64,000 bases of DNA. Source: Bacillus sp. SA1-12. Its GTDB lineage: Bacteria > Bacillota > Bacilli > Bacillales > Bacillaceae. Below, piece by piece: positions 16,477-26,397 of this stretch. Position 1 is the first letter of the stretch. The number at the start of each line of letters is the position of its first letter. Below the pieces are notes generated by a model. The model made no database searches. It had not been told where the DNA came from and saw only the letters and a list, made by a program, of their open reading frames with translations. Position numbers and translations under genes: made by a program. Where the stretch lies: positions 115,112-179,111 of the forward strand of contig NZ_LATZ01000006.1 of NCBI RefSeq assembly GCF_000981385.1, written 5' to 3'.

Positions 16477-17643
16477 ATGAAACGGATACTTTCATGTTTA
16501 ACGCTTATAGCGATGCTTCTTTCTGTCACACCAGCGGCTTTTGCTGCTAAAGAATCTACTACTGTTGAACTTGCAGATAAAGCGAAGTCAGCTGTTTTAA
16601 TCGAACGAGATACAGGAACGATTTTGTACGATAAAAATAGTAATGAAAAGCTTCCTCCAGCAAGTATGACAAAAATAATGACAATGCTTTTAATCATGGA
16701 AGCGCTTGAAAAAAATCAAATAAAATGGGATGAAAAAGTACGCACAAGCGAATATGCTGCTTCAATGGGAGGTTCGCAAATTTTTTTAGAGCCTGGTGAA
16801 GAAATGACTGTTGAGCAGATGCTAAAAGGAATTGCGATTGGGTCTGGAAATGATGCATCTGTTGCTATGGCTGAAAAAATTGCTGGCTCTGCCGATGAGT
16901 TTGTCAATATGATGAACAAAAAAGTAGCTGAGTTAGGCTTAAAAAATACTCATTTTAAAAATCCGACAGGACTACCTGAGGATGGCCATTTTAGTTCTGC
17001 ATATGACATGGCTATTATGGCAAAAGAATTATTAAAGTATGAGGAAATTACAAAATTTACTGGTAAATATGAGGATTACTTACGTGAGGGAACAGAGAAA
17101 AAATTCTGGCTCGTCAACACTAATCGACTTGTTAAGTTTTATCCAGGTGTAGATGGAGTAAAAACAGGATTTACGAATGAAGCAAAGTATTGTTTAACAG
17201 CAACAGCGAAAAAAGATAATATGCGTGTGATTGCCGTTGTGTTCGGAGCCGATACTCCTAAGGATCGTAATGCACAGGTCACAAAAATGCTTGATTATGC
17301 ATTTAGTCAATATCAGACACATCCTCTTTTTGAAAAAGACCATGTGTTGACAAGGGTAAAGGTTAGCAAAGGCAGTGAAAAGGAAGCAAATTTAATGACT
17401 TCTGAACCGATTTCTGTCCTTACGAAAAAGGGAGAAACTGTTGATGATGTAACCCAGGAAATTACCTTGGAAAAGAATGTTCAAGCTCCTATTAAAAAAG
17501 GGGATGAGCTAGGATCTCTTCTGCTGAAAAAAGAGGGTAAAGTGATTGCTGAAAGCAAATTAGTAGCTGAAAAAGATGTAACATCGGCAAACTGGTGGAA
17601 ATTATTCCAACGTGTAATGGGTGATTTTACAAAGTCTAGCTAA
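16477..17643 (+). CDS. dacF: D-alanyl-D-alanine carboxypeptidase DacF
   Basis: Low-molecular-weight class C penicillin-binding protein made in the forespore; with DacB it trims peptide stems and controls cortex cross-linking. Signal peptide at 1-24 (cleavage after FAA likely), active-site motifs Ser63-Met-Thr-Lys66, Ser123-Gly-Asn125 and Lys229-Thr-Gly231, and a C-terminal beta-sandwich and amphipathic helix ending in MGDFTKSS. 388 residues, as in B. subtilis. ATG behind ATGGAGGGC. It lies just before spoIIAA, so read-through into spoIIA is likely late in sporulation, as known in B. subtilis. Confidence 0.95.
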   Translation: MKRILSCLTLIAMLLSVTPAAFAAKESTTVELADKAKSAVLIERDTGTILYDKNSNEKLPPASMTKIMTMLLIMEALEKNQIKWDEKVRTSEYAASMGGSQIFLEPGEEMTVEQMLKGIAIGSGNDASVAMAEKIAGSADEFVNMMNKKVAELGLKNTHFKNPTGLPEDGHFSSAYDMAIMAKELLKYEEITKFTGKYEDYLREGTEKKFWLVNTNRLVKFYPGVDGVKTGFTNEAKYCLTATAKKDNMRVIAVVFGADTPKDRNAQVTKMLDYAFSQYQTHPLFEKDHVLTRVKVSKGSEKEANLMTSEPISVLTKKGETVDDVTQEITLEKNVQAPIKKGDELGSLLLKKEGKVIAESKLVAEKDVTSANWWKLFQRVMGDFTKSS

Positions 17644-17675
17644 TGTTGGCGAATATCCACTAGTTTTGTCACCAT

Positions 17676-17706
17676 GCAGGAAAATAAAGCTTCAATCAAG
17701 AAAGAC
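17676..17706 (+). promoter_or_regulatory. candidate SigH promoter for spoIIA
   Basis: GCAGGAAAA, 12 nt, CAAGAAAGA, a fair fit to SigH (RnAGGAwWW, N11-12, RnnGAATww). TTTTGTCAC just upstream (17664) resembles a Spo0A box (TTTGTCRAA). The spoIIA operon is SigH- and Spo0A-dependent in B. subtilis. Confidence 0.4.
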
Positions 17707-17739
17707 TCTTTTATCCAGAATTTAAGGAGGGGTAAAACC

Positions 17740-18093
17740 TTGAGTCTAGCAATTGAACTTGATGTAAAGGAAGCTGTTTTATGCATACGACTTTCAGGTG
17801 AGCTTGATCATCATGCAGCTGAAGAATTGCGTTCAAGAGTAACGGAAACGTTAGCCGCAAATCCTATCAAGCATATTGTGTTAAACCTAGAAAAATTGAC
17901 GTTTATGGATAGTTCTGGTTTGGGAGTCATACTAGGAAGATACAAACAAATTAAAGCTTCTGGCGGAGAGATGGTTGTATGTGCGATTTCTCCTGCTGTT
18001 AAACGATTATTTGATATGTCAGGGTTATTTAAAATTATCCGCTTGGAAGATGATGAGCCTAAAGCGTTGCAAACATTGGGGGTGGCGTCTTGA
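17740..18093 (+). CDS. spoIIAA: anti-sigma F factor antagonist SpoIIAA
   Basis: STAS-domain protein that, when unphosphorylated, displaces SigF from SpoIIAB in the forespore. With the TTG start at 17740, 7 nt after AAGGAGGGG, the product is 117 residues, the family length, and the phosphorylatable serine falls exactly at Ser58 in [14 protein letters not shown]. The longer frame from ATG 17674 lacks a ribosome site, would disturb this numbering and covers the promoter region. First gene of spoIIAA-spoIIAB-sigF; its stop overlaps the spoIIAB start. Confidence 0.97.
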   Translation: MSLAIELDVKEAVLCIRLSGELDHHAAEELRSRVTETLAANPIKHIVLNLEKLTFMDSSGLGVILGRYKQIKASGGEMVVCAISPAVKRLFDMSGLFKIIRLEDDEPKALQTLGVAS

Positions 18094-18530
18094 AAAATGA
18101 AATGAACCTCCAATTTTCAGCACTTAGTCAAAATGAATCGTTTGCAAGGGTAACTGTTGCTGCGTTCATTGCCCAATTAGATCCAACGATGGATGAATTA
18201 ACGGAAATTAAAACAGTGGTTTCTGAGGCTGTAACCAATGCCATCATTCACGGATATGATAATGATCCAAACGGGATTGTTTATATTTCAGTCACATTAG
18301 AGGATGGAGTCATTCATATGACAATTCGGGATGAAGGGATTGGGATTCCTGACATTGAGGAAGCAAGGCAGCCTCTATATACGACAAAGCCGGAACTTGA
18401 ACGATCAGGCATGGGCTTTACCATCATGGAAAACTTTATGGATGAAATTTCTGTTGAGTCTTTAGAGACTAAAGGGACAACAGTCAGGCTGACAAAACAT
18501 TTATCGAAAAGTAAAGCTTTATGCAATTAA
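18090..18530 (+). CDS. spoIIAB: anti-sigma F factor / SpoIIAA kinase SpoIIAB
   Basis: GHKL-type serine kinase that holds SigF inactive with ATP and phosphorylates SpoIIAA on Ser58. 146 residues. The ATP-binding N box is seen at [12 protein letters not shown] (Asn50), the G1 box at DEGIGIPD and the G2 box at [12 protein letters not shown]. Start TTG at 18090 overlaps the spoIIAA stop, so the two are translationally coupled, which keeps the partner ratio. GGGGGTGGCG serves as ribosome site. Confidence 0.97.
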   Translation: MKNEMNLQFSALSQNESFARVTVAAFIAQLDPTMDELTEIKTVVSEAVTNAIIHGYDNDPNGIVYISVTLEDGVIHMTIRDEGIGIPDIEEARQPLYTTKPELERSGMGFTIMENFMDEISVESLETKGTTVRLTKHLSKSKALCN

Positions 18531-18543
18531 AGGGAGACTTGCT

Positions 18544-19302
18544 ATGGATGTGGAGGTCAAGAACGATCAATCAAAAACACAGTTAAAGGACCATGAAGTC
18601 AAGGATTTAATTCGCCGTAGTCAAGAAGGTGACCAAGAGGCACGTGATTTAATCATTCAAAAAAATATGCGTCTTGTTTGGTCAGTTGTCCAGCGCTTTT
18701 TGAATCGCGGCTATGAACCTGATGATTTGTTTCAAATAGGAAGCATTGGTTTACTTAAATCTGTTGATAAATTTGATTTATCCTATGATGTGCGATTTTC
18801 AACCTATGCTGTACCGATGATCATCGGTGAAATCCAACGTTTTATTAGAGACGATGGAACTGTTAAGGTTAGTCGATCACTAAAGGAATTAGGGAATAAA
18901 ATTCGGCGTGCCCGAGATGAGCTATCGAAAACAATGGGGAAGGTACCCACTGTTGCAGAAATCGCAAACTACTTAGATATTTCTCCCGAAGATGTGGTTC
19001 TCGCACAAGAAGCTGTTAGAGCACCTTCATCCATCCATGAGACCGTTTATGAAAATGATGGAGATCCGATAACATTACTTGATCAAATTGCAGACCATAC
19101 CGAAACGAAATGGTTTGACAAAATTGTGTTAAAGGATGCAATTCGTGATCTCGATGAACGCGAAAGACTTATTGTATACTTAAGGTATTATAAAGATCAA
19201 ACTCAATCTGAGGTTGCAGATCGGTTAGGTATTTCACAGGTACAGGTTTCACGCCTTGAAAAAAAGATCTTGCAGCAAATGAAGGATAAGATGAATCAAT
19301 AA
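18544..19302 (+). CDS. sigF: RNA polymerase sigma factor SigF
   Basis: First forespore-specific sigma factor. 252 residues with regions 2 (NMRLVWSVVQRFLNRGYEPD, then FDLSYDVRFSTYA and GEIQRFIRDDG), 3 (VKVSRSLKELGNKIRRARDE) and 4 (YYKDQTQSEVADRLGISQVQ, the helix-turn-helix). Very close to B. subtilis SigF. ATG behind GGGAGACTTGCT. Its targets in this window probably include dacF. The next 215 bases hold a reverse-oriented repeat copy before a terminator at 19517. Confidence 0.97.
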   Translation: MDVEVKNDQSKTQLKDHEVKDLIRRSQEGDQEARDLIIQKNMRLVWSVVQRFLNRGYEPDDLFQIGSIGLLKSVDKFDLSYDVRFSTYAVPMIIGEIQRFIRDDGTVKVSRSLKELGNKIRRARDELSKTMGKVPTVAEIANYLDISPEDVVLAQEAVRAPSSIHETVYENDGDPITLLDQIADHTETKWFDKIVLKDAIRDLDERERLIVYLRYYKDQTQSEVADRLGISQVQVSRLEKKILQQMKDKMNQ

Positions 19303-19304
19303 AG

Positions 19305-19450
19305 TGAGACTTCCATCAGTGGCGAGGTTCTTCATCCAACTGATGGTTAACGATTCATATCATTTCAAAACCGCCTCATCTGTGGCTTTCTTCTGACTTA
19401 GGCAACAAATACTCGTCGGATCTTTATTGGCAGTTAGAATGGGACGTATT
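19305..19450 (-). repeat. copy of the structured intergenic repeat (family 2, copy ii, inverted)
   Basis: Read on the minus strand it shares GCCTAAGTCAGAAGAAA, ACCATCAG...GGATGAAG, and CCACTGATGGAAGTCTCAC with the + strand copy at 55144-55276. CCATCAG and CTGATGG can pair to a hairpin. It lies just after the sigF stop. Confidence 0.7.
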
Positions 19451-19516
19451 TTCTTAAGCAATAACAGAATATTGAGGCGGGGGTTTTACTGCCCGTTAAT
19501 ATGGGATAAAAAACAT

Positions 19517-19548
19517 AGCTGACTCAAGCATTGGGTCAGCTTTTTTGT
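19517..19548 (+). terminator. intrinsic terminator downstream of sigF
   Basis: Stem AGCTGACTC/GGGTCAGCT with a 7-nt loop followed by TTTTTT. Confidence 0.85.
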
Positions 19549-19603
19549 GCTTAAAAAAATAAACAAATCTTTCATGGTAATTAATGGACTTCAACTTAGG
19601 ATT

Positions 19604-19633
19604 GTATGATTAAAATTGTGCCTATGCATACTA
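19604..19633 (+). promoter_or_regulatory. candidate SigG promoter for spoVA
   Basis: GTATG, 18 nt, CATACTA, fitting the SigG pattern (GyATr and CATnnTA). It lies about 140 nt before spoVAA; the intervening leader contains a possible hairpin around 19700-19740. The spoVA operon is SigG-dependent in B. subtilis. Confidence 0.5.
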
Positions 19634-19774
19634 GATATACAGGCAAAATGAAAATGATGAAATGAATAAGAAAAGAAGCCATAAAGGATGAAGCTGTAAA
19701 TCTCGTTTAAGTGACTTAAGCAAGAGAAGCTCCTTTTCCTTTATACCAAATCAATCATTAGGAAGTGAATCTTG

Positions 19775-20398
19775 ATGGAAAAGACGGTATATATCAGACT
19801 TCGTCATCGCATTCAAGTCCATCCTAACGATGTTATTACGATTGATAAAGTCGCACTCGTCGTCGGTGATAAGGAGTTGACGGAACAGCTAAGAGAACTT
19901 TTCATTCACAAAATTAAACCAAGTGATAAAAATATGGTGGTCATTGACGTCATGCACGTTATAAAAGAAATACATAAATTTGACCCTCATATCGATGTCC
20001 AAGCAATTGGCTCGTCACAAACAGTTATAGAAATTGTTTTTGAAAAGAAAAAGCTTTCTCCACTTTTATTTTGCGCAGTATGGTTACTGCTTTTTATTGG
20101 AGCAGGCCTTGCTATCATGAATTTTCATGAGGACGTGAGCATGCAGCAGGTACATCAGCGAATTCACAAGATCGTAACTGGAAAGACAAATACCCAGCCG
20201 CTCTTGCTGCAAATACCATATTCAATTGGCTTAGGTTTGGGAATGGTGTTGTTTTTTAATCATTTATTTAAGAAAAGAATTAATGAGGAGCCGAGTCCCT
20301 TAGAAGTTGAAATCTTTAATTATCAGTTGGATTTAGATAAGTATGTAGCAATGAACGAAAATAAGGAGAACTTAAACGAAGCAAATGATGATCGTTGA
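19775..20398 (+). CDS. spoVAA: stage V sporulation protein AA
   Basis: First protein of the SpoVA complex, which moves Ca-dipicolinic acid into the forespore and out on germination. 207 residues: soluble N-terminal domain (about 1-90) starting MEKTVYIRLRHRIQV and two membrane segments (about 92-112 and 142-162). The ATG at 19775, 7 nt after AGGAAGTG, is preferred over the TTG one codon upstream. It overlaps spoVAB. Confidence 0.92.
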   Translation: MEKTVYIRLRHRIQVHPNDVITIDKVALVVGDKELTEQLRELFIHKIKPSDKNMVVIDVMHVIKEIHKFDPHIDVQAIGSSQTVIEIVFEKKKLSPLLFCAVWLLLFIGAGLAIMNFHEDVSMQQVHQRIHKIVTGKTNTQPLLLQIPYSIGLGLGMVLFFNHLFKKRINEEPSPLEVEIFNYQLDLDKYVAMNENKENLNEANDDR

Positions 20399-20810
20399 AA
20401 ATTTGCTATTAATTATCATCGGCTTATCAGGGGGATTAGTTGTAGGTTCCGGATTTGTAGCGTTTCTTGCGGTACTTGGGATCATTCCGCGACTGACTCA
20501 GTTAACAAAAACGTATCAATTCATTCACGTATATGAATGGGCGATTATTTTAGGGGCTGTCTTGATAGGCTGGATAAGTTTAAGAGATACCCTCCTGTTT
20601 CAGTCGGCATTATGGCTGGTCCCCGTCGGTCTCCTTAACGGGATGTTTGTTGGCATGCTGGCAGCAGCTTTGACAGAAGTTTTAAATGTTTTTCCGATTT
20701 TAGCAAAGAGGATCGGATTAGGAGATAAAATTATTATTTTACTAATGGCCATTGTCCTAGGAAAAATCGCAGGTTCACTTTTCCACTGGATGTATTTCGT
20801 TAATCATTAA
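20385..20810 (+). CDS. spoVAB: stage V sporulation protein AB
   Basis: Small membrane subunit of the SpoVA DPA-transport complex; 141 residues with about four membrane segments and a Gly-rich first segment (LSGGLVVGSGFVAF). It starts inside the end of spoVAA (ATGATG at 20385/20388; either may be used) behind AAGGAGAAC further upstream, indicating coupling. The role of SpoVAB is not defined biochemically. Confidence 0.9.
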   Translation: MMIVENLLLIIIGLSGGLVVGSGFVAFLAVLGIIPRLTQLTKTYQFIHVYEWAIILGAVLIGWISLRDTLLFQSALWLVPVGLLNGMFVGMLAAALTEVLNVFPILAKRIGLGDKIIILLMAIVLGKIAGSLFHWMYFVNH

Positions 20811-20824
20811 AGGGAGGTAGCAGT

Positions 20825-21280
20825 ATGGCAAAGCCTAAAATGAAGGAAGATTATAAAAATCGGATAAAAAATTACCAGCCAAAACCGCCATATTTCCTTA
20901 ATTGTCTCAAAGCATTTATTATCGGCGGACTCATTTGTTTGCTGGGGCAAGCGATACAAAACTTTTATATGAATGTAATGAACTTTTCAGAGAAAGATGC
21001 CGGTAATCCGACAGTTGCAACATTAATTCTTATTTCAGCCCTTTTAACGGGCTTTGGAATTTATGATAAGATAGGGCAGTTTGCAGGTGCTGGCTCAGCG
21101 GTTCCAGTTACTGGTTTTGCCAATTCCATGACAAGTGCTGCGATCGAGCATCGAAGCGAAGGAATTGTATTAGGAGTTGCGACAAATATGTTTAAGTTGG
21201 CCGGAAGCGTCATCGTTTTTGGTGCTGTCGCAGCCTACGTTGTTGGGATCATACGTTATTTTTACGGAATTGTATTTTAG
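20825..21280 (+). CDS. spoVAC: stage V sporulation protein AC
   Basis: Integral membrane protein of the SpoVA complex; in B. subtilis SpoVAC behaves as a mechanosensitive channel that may release DPA. 151 residues, with a cytosolic N-terminus rich in Lys/Tyr/Pro and about four membrane segments; the Gly-rich FAGAGSAVPVTGFANSMTSA segment is shared with SpoVAE. ATG behind AAAGGGAGGTAG. Highly conserved. Confidence 0.95.
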   Translation: MAKPKMKEDYKNRIKNYQPKPPYFLNCLKAFIIGGLICLLGQAIQNFYMNVMNFSEKDAGNPTVATLILISALLTGFGIYDKIGQFAGAGSAVPVTGFANSMTSAAIEHRSEGIVLGVATNMFKLAGSVIVFGAVAAYVVGIIRYFYGIVF

Positions 21281-21295
21281 AGTGGGGTGACGGTG

Positions 21296-22318
21296 ATGAA
21301 GTTAACAGGTAAACAAACATGGCAATTTGAAAATCCGTTATTTGTTCAATCTAGTGGTACGGCAGTGGGTCCCAAGGAAGCGGATGGACCATTAGGGCAA
21401 CATTTTGATGTTAAACATAAAGAACTCCATTGTGGTGAGGATAATTGGGAACTTGCAGAAAGAAGATTAATGGAACAAGCAATTGAGCAATGTTTAACAA
21501 AGGGAAACAAAACAATAGATGATATAGACCTTTTGTTAGCTGGAGATTTGTTAAATCAAAATGTGACTGCTAATTATGTTGCCCGACATGTAAATATCCC
21601 TTTTCTATGTATGTTTGGTGCATGTTCAACCTCTATGGAAACAGTTGCTGTCGGATCAGCTTTAATAGATGGAGGATTTGCTAGCCGTGTCATCGCCGCA
21701 ACTAGCAGCCATAATGCAACAGCAGAAAGACAGTTTAGGTATCCGACGGAATATGGCGGGCAAAAGCCTGACACAGCAACATTTACTGTTACAGGGTCTG
21801 GAGCAGTCTTAATTAGTAAAGAAGTCAGCAATATCCGAATTACATCGGCCACTATTGGAAAGGTTGCAGATCTGGGAATTAAAAATCCTTTTGACATGGG
21901 ATCAGCAATGGCACCTGCTGCTGCAGATACTATTGCCCAGCATTTGAAGGATTTAAACAGAACACCTGATGATTATGATTTGTTTTTAACAGGTGATTTA
22001 TCTGGAGTAGGAAGTCCTATTGTAAAAGAAATGCTTAAAGAGGAAGGCTTTGATGTTCACGATAAACATAATGATTGCGGATTAATGGTGTATCGTCCTG
22101 ATCAAAAGGTATTTGCCGGTGGAAGCGGCTGTGCTTGTTCTGCAGTCGTGACGTATAGCCATATCTTTAATGAATTAGAGCAAGGGAATTTGTCCCGCGT
22201 TTTCGTCGTAGCAACTGGAGCATTATTAAGCCCGACAATGATTCAACAAAAAGAATCGATTCCTACCATAGCACACGGAGTGGTATTTGAACGAGCGGAT
22301 AGGAGTGTGAATAGCTAA
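21296..22318 (+). CDS. spoVAD: stage V sporulation protein AD
   Basis: Peripheral SpoVA protein with a thiolase/ketoacyl-synthase-like fold that binds DPA; not known to be an enzyme. 340 residues from the ATG at 21296 ([16 protein letters not shown]), which follows GGGGTGA; the GTG at 21287 is in that site. Conserved segments: [47 protein letters not shown], and the C-terminal [15 protein letters not shown]. Near-identical to the B. subtilis protein. Confidence 0.96.
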   Translation: MKLTGKQTWQFENPLFVQSSGTAVGPKEADGPLGQHFDVKHKELHCGEDNWELAERRLMEQAIEQCLTKGNKTIDDIDLLLAGDLLNQNVTANYVARHVNIPFLCMFGACSTSMETVAVGSALIDGGFASRVIAATSSHNATAERQFRYPTEYGGQKPDTATFTVTGSGAVLISKEVSNIRITSATIGKVADLGIKNPFDMGSAMAPAAADTIAQHLKDLNRTPDDYDLFLTGDLSGVGSPIVKEMLKEEGFDVHDKHNDCGLMVYRPDQKVFAGGSGCACSAVVTYSHIFNELEQGNLSRVFVVATGALLSPTMIQQKESIPTIAHGVVFERADRSVNS

Positions 22319-22668
22319 TGGAATACCTAATAGCTTTTGTTGTCGGTGGAGCGATTTGTGTAATTGGCCAGCTGCTTTTAGATATTTTCAAATTAACTCC
22401 GGCACATGTAATGAGTGTCTTTGTTGTATCAGGTGCGATTTTAGATGGCTTTGGTTTATATGACAAACTAATTGAATTTGCTGGTGCAGGAGCAACTGTA
22501 CCAATCACGAGCTTTGGACATTCCTTGCTCCATGGAGCGATGGAACAAGCACATGAACATGGATTTATTGGAATTGGAATGGGGATCTTTGAATTAACTT
22601 CAGCAGGTATTTCAGCAGCGATCTTGTTTGCATTTATTATGGCACTTATTTTTAAACCGAAAGGATAG
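22318..22668 (+). CDS. spoVAEB: stage V sporulation protein AEb
   Basis: 116-residue membrane protein paralogous to SpoVAC, with about four membrane segments and the shared [17 protein letters not shown] motif. It forms part of the DPA channel with SpoVAC and SpoVAD. ATG overlaps the last base of the spoVAD stop (TAATG). Confidence 0.94.
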   Translation: MEYLIAFVVGGAICVIGQLLLDIFKLTPAHVMSVFVVSGAILDGFGLYDKLIEFAGAGATVPITSFGHSLLHGAMEQAHEHGFIGIGMGIFELTSAGISAAILFAFIMALIFKPKG

Positions 22669-22676
22669 GATATACA

Positions 22677-23255
22677 TTGACAAAAAAACGAAAGGTCATC
22701 TTAGTAACGGATGGGGATGAGTATGCTGCACGAACAGTTGAATATGTTGCAGCTAAAATAGGTGGCAGAGCCATTTCCAGGTCTCAGGGAAATCCAACGA
22801 CACTAAGTGGACAAGAGATTGTTCAGCTCATTCTCGAGGCTAAAAATGACCCGGTTTTTGTCATGTTTGATGATTGTGGCCTATTAGGTGAAGGTGCAGG
22901 TGAAACAGCTTTAAAATATGTGGCAGAGCATCAGCAAATCGAGGTTCTAGGTGTTATCGCTGTTGCGTCTAAAACACATCAGACTGAGTGGGCAAGAGTT
23001 GATGTTAGTATTGACCGCTTTGGTGAGTTAACAGAATATGGAGTAGATAAAAGCGGGTTAAAGGATCTTGAGGTTGGCAGAATAAGTGGTGATACCGTTT
23101 ATTGTCTAGATCTACTTGATGTACCGATTATTGTGGGAATAGGGGATATCGGCAAAATGGCCCGAAAGGACAGCGTGAATAATGGATGTCCTATCACAAT
23201 GAAAGCAGTAGAACTTATTTTAGAAAGGAGCGGATATCATGACAACAAAGACTGA
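22677..23255 (+). CDS. spoVAEA: stage V sporulation protein AEa
   Basis: Soluble SpoVA-operon protein, 192 residues, beginning (M)[20 protein letters not shown]. It has a Rossmann-like start and conserved [12 protein letters not shown]. Start TTG at 22677 behind AAGGATAGGA. It overlaps the next gene, spoVAF, by 17 nt. Function in DPA uptake or spore structure is not clear; assignment rests on sequence and operon position. Confidence 0.92.
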   Translation: MTKKRKVILVTDGDEYAARTVEYVAAKIGGRAISRSQGNPTTLSGQEIVQLILEAKNDPVFVMFDDCGLLGEGAGETALKYVAEHQQIEVLGVIAVASKTHQTEWARVDVSIDRFGELTEYGVDKSGLKDLEVGRISGDTVYCLDLLDVPIIVGIGDIGKMARKDSVNNGCPITMKAVELILERSGYHDNKD

Positions 23256-24711
23256 CAAAAGGCCAATCTCAGCGAATCTTGCAGAAAATGAACATTTTTT
23301 TAAAAGCCATGTAGGGTTGAATACAAGCTTTGATTTAGGGATTAGGAAGCTGACAATCACTGATTTCCGAGTGAATTTATACTATGTTAACGGCCTATGT
23401 GATACAGCTTATATCACACAATTATTAAGACAGCTTTTAATGATAAAAGATGATGAGATTGAAAAATTAAAGTTTAAAGAGGTTCTTGAAAATCAACTCG
23501 TTAATCAATCCGTTGAAAAGATTTATTCTTTGGATGATGTGGTAGACCAAGTTTTATCAGGATTAGTCGTCTTTTTAATAGAAGACACAACTTACGGTTT
23601 AGTTGTTGATGTACGCAGCTACCCCGGCAGGCAGCCGCAGGAGCCTGATACAGAAAAAATTGTTCGTGGTGCCAGAGATGGATTTGTCGAAAATATTATC
23701 GTCAATACCGGACTCATTAGACGAAGAATTAGAGATGAACGATTAAGATATGAAATGATGAGAATAGGGGAACGTTCGAAAACAGATGTATGTATTGCAT
23801 ATGTGGAAGATGTAGCGGACCCTGGACTAGTCAAAACAATAAAAAAAGAATTAGAAACGATTAAAATTGATGGCATTACAATGGCCGATAAATCTGTAGA
23901 GGAATTTTTAGTGAAGCAGGGATTTAATCCATATCCTTTGGTTCGATATACCGAGAGACCTGATGTAGCGGCTAATCATTTGCTTGAAGGACATGTTATT
24001 ATCATTGTGGATACCTCCCCAAGTGTCATTATTACTCCTACTACATTTTTTCATCATGTCCAGCATGCTGAAGAGTATCGGCAAGCACCTGCAGTTGGTA
24101 CCTTCCTAAGATGGGTCCGTTTTTTAGGGATTCTAGCTTCCATTTTTTTACTGCCGATCTGGTTTTTATATTCGATTGAACCTTCATTATTACCTGAACA
24201 GATTAAATATATTGGTCCAAATGAGAAAAAAAATATCCCGATTGTAGTGCAAATTTTCCTCGCAGATTTTGGGTTGGAATTTTTAAGGATGGCGGCTATA
24301 CACACGCCAACAGCGCTGTCAACGGCAATGGGGTTAATCGCTGCAGCTTTAATTGGTGAAATCGCAATCAATGTCGGTTTATTTGTACCTGAAGTTATCC
24401 TTTATGTAGCAATTGCAGGGATTGGAACATTTGCAACCCCAAGTTATGAACTCAGCGTTGCCAATAAGATGGCTCGTTTAGTCTTATTAGCTGCAGTTGC
24501 TTTATTCCATTTGGAAGGTTTAATTATTGGTTGTACAGTGATATTAATTTTCCTTGTTAGTATAAAATCATTAAATACTCCTTATCTATGGCCTTTCTTG
24601 CCTTTTAATGCAAAAGCCCTATGGCAAATTATCGTACGGACGGCTGTACCAGGAGCAAAGCTTAGACCAAGTATTGTTCATCCGCAAAATGTAAAAAAAC
24701 AGCCAAAATAG
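23239..24711 (+). CDS. spoVAF: stage V sporulation protein AF (GerA-family)
   Basis: A paralogue of germinant-receptor A subunits at the end of the spoVA operon; in B. subtilis SpoVAF with its partner YqhR modulates early ion release in germination. 490 residues: soluble N-terminal region (about 1-285) with [20 protein letters not shown] (about 137-156) and a membrane region with about five segments. The ATG follows GAAAGGAGCGGATATC inside spoVAEa. A terminator lies about 70 nt downstream. Confidence 0.94.
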   Translation: MTTKTDKRPISANLAENEHFFKSHVGLNTSFDLGIRKLTITDFRVNLYYVNGLCDTAYITQLLRQLLMIKDDEIEKLKFKEVLENQLVNQSVEKIYSLDDVVDQVLSGLVVFLIEDTTYGLVVDVRSYPGRQPQEPDTEKIVRGARDGFVENIIVNTGLIRRRIRDERLRYEMMRIGERSKTDVCIAYVEDVADPGLVKTIKKELETIKIDGITMADKSVEEFLVKQGFNPYPLVRYTERPDVAANHLLEGHVIIIVDTSPSVIITPTTFFHHVQHAEEYRQAPAVGTFLRWVRFLGILASIFLLPIWFLYSIEPSLLPEQIKYIGPNEKKNIPIVVQIFLADFGLEFLRMAAIHTPTALSTAMGLIAAALIGEIAINVGLFVPEVILYVAIAGIGTFATPSYELSVANKMARLVLLAAVALFHLEGLIIGCTVILIFLVSIKSLNTPYLWPFLPFNAKALWQIIVRTAVPGAKLRPSIVHPQNVKKQPK

Positions 24712-24782
24712 GTAAAGTGACATTGAAAGTACCCCTTATTTGTGATATTGTATGTTTAATTTATAAAGGATTTTTCGTAACA

Positions 24783-24823
24783 GACAGTTACTTGCCTGCT
24801 GGGTGTTAACTGTCTTTTTTTCC
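24783..24823 (+). terminator. intrinsic terminator of the spoVA operon
   Basis: Stem GACAGTTA/TAACTGTC followed by TTTTTTTCC. Confidence 0.85.
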
Positions 24824-24953
24824 TTTTTAGTTAAAAATGAATGGCTTATTATCAATAGATGTTTTTTAGCGGAATGATTGATTGGTTACAATCGTGCATG
24901 AGTAAAAAGAACATTTTCATAACTAGCCTATATATAGAAAGAGGGGATACAAG

Positions 24954-26276
24954 TTGTTCTTACATGGTACAAGTAAGATAAATGATGCAGGACATTTAGA
25001 AATAGGCGGAGTTGATACGGTTACATTAGCTAAAGAATATGGTACACCTCTTTATATTTATGATGTAGCTTTAATTAGAGATCGTGCAAGAAGCTTTAAA
25101 CAGGCATTCGAAAATATAGGTGTAAAAGCACAAGTTGCCTATGCGAGTAAAGCCTTTTCTTCGATTGCAATGTTCCAATTAATTAATGAAGAGGGCTTGT
25201 CACTAGACGTTGTGTCTGGAGGGGAGCTTTTTACAGCAATCACTTCTGGTTTTCCAGCATCGAGAATTCATTTACATGGCAATAATAAAAGTCGTGCAGA
25301 GTTAAAAATGGCGTTAGATCATGGAGTAGGTTGTATTGTAGTCGATAACTTTTATGAAATTGAGCTTATTTCCGAGCTTTCAAAGGAATATAGCAGACAA
25401 GTACCGATTCTTTTACGTGTAACACCTGGTGTTGAAGCACATACACATGATTATATTACAACAGGTCAGGAAGATTCCAAGTTTGGTTTTGGTTTGTTAA
25501 ATGGTCAAATCGAACAAGCAATGAAAACGGTACTTGATTCTGATGGTATTCATTTATTAGGCATTCACTGTCATATCGGATCACAAATTTTTGATACAGC
25601 CGGATTTGTTTTAGCTGCAGAAAGAGTTTTTGAAAAAATCAAGGCTTGGAAGGAAGAATTTTCGTATATACCAGAAGTTGTCAACTTAGGCGGCGGCTTT
25701 GGTATACGCTATACGCAAGAAGATGAGCCACTTCCAGCAACATATTATGTAGAACAAATTGTAGAAGCTGTAAAGAAACAGGTAGATGACATGGGAATAA
25801 CCATGCCTGAAATTTGGATTGAACCAGGCCGTTCCCTTGTAGGTGATGCTGGTACAACACTATATACAGTTGGATCGAAAAAAACTGTACCGAATATCAG
25901 AGAGTATGTGGCGATTGATGGCGGTATGAGCGATAACATCCGTCCAGCGCTTTATCAAGCGAAATATGAAGCGGTGTTAGCCAATCGAGTAACTGAAAAG
26001 CATGACAAGCCGGTCTCTATTGCAGGGAAATGCTGTGAAAGCGGGGATATGTTAATTTGGGATTTACCATTGCCAGATGTTCAAGCAGAAGATCTATTAG
26101 CTGTTTTCTGTACAGGAGCCTATGGTTATTCTATGGCAAATAATTACAATAGAATTCCTCGCCCTGCAGTAGTATTCGTTGAAAATGGGGAAGCACAGCT
26201 AGTGATAAAACGAGAAAGCTATGAAGATTTAATTGTGAATGACCTTCCTTTAAAATCAAAGGTATCACAAGGCTGA
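24954..26276 (+). CDS. lysA: diaminopimelate decarboxylase LysA
   Basis: Final step of lysine synthesis: meso-diaminopimelate to L-lysine and CO2, PLP-dependent, fold-type III. PLP lysine in AYASKAFSS (about residue 64), HCHIGSQ, the glycine loop NLGGGFGIRY and the C-terminal active-site CCESGDM and AYGYSMANNYN. 440 residues. Start TTG at 24954 after AAAGAGGGG, giving (M)FLHGTSKI as in B. subtilis. It stands alone between two terminators. No lysine riboswitch is seen upstream. Confidence 0.96.
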   Translation: MFLHGTSKINDAGHLEIGGVDTVTLAKEYGTPLYIYDVALIRDRARSFKQAFENIGVKAQVAYASKAFSSIAMFQLINEEGLSLDVVSGGELFTAITSGFPASRIHLHGNNKSRAELKMALDHGVGCIVVDNFYEIELISELSKEYSRQVPILLRVTPGVEAHTHDYITTGQEDSKFGFGLLNGQIEQAMKTVLDSDGIHLLGIHCHIGSQIFDTAGFVLAAERVFEKIKAWKEEFSYIPEVVNLGGGFGIRYTQEDEPLPATYYVEQIVEAVKKQVDDMGITMPEIWIEPGRSLVGDAGTTLYTVGSKKTVPNIREYVAIDGGMSDNIRPALYQAKYEAVLANRVTEKHDKPVSIAGKCCESGDMLIWDLPLPDVQAEDLLAVFCTGAYGYSMANNYNRIPRPAVVFVENGEAQLVIKRESYEDLIVNDLPLKSKVSQG

Positions 26277-26325
26277 TCTCTATTAAAAAACTAAGGTTTA
26301 GCAATTATCTAATTTAATAAAAACA

Positions 26326-26364
26326 AGCGGTGAAATTCTTGAGAATTTCACCGCTTTATTTTTG
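26326..26364 (+). terminator. intrinsic terminator after lysA
   Basis: 13-bp perfect stem AGCGGTGAAATTC/GAATTTCACCGCT with a 4-nt loop, then TTATTTTTG. Confidence 0.9.
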
Positions 26365-26391
26365 ATTAGGGTATGATAAAATTTTTATACT
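26362..26391 (+). promoter_or_regulatory. candidate SigA promoter downstream of lysA
   Basis: TTGATT, 18 nt, TATACT on the + strand. It overlaps the end of the lysA terminator and points into the short lysA-ypuA gap, which has no + strand gene. Confidence 0.4.
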
Positions 26392-26397
26392 GTGAAT

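Noticed and set aside
17674..17739. Longer SpoIIAA starting at ATG 17674
   Set aside because: The added 22 residues have no ribosome site, overlie the SigH-like promoter and would shift the phosphorylated serine from position 58.
24712..24953. Lysine riboswitch before lysA
   Set aside because: None of the conserved L-box blocks is seen; only a terminator and a short leader are present.
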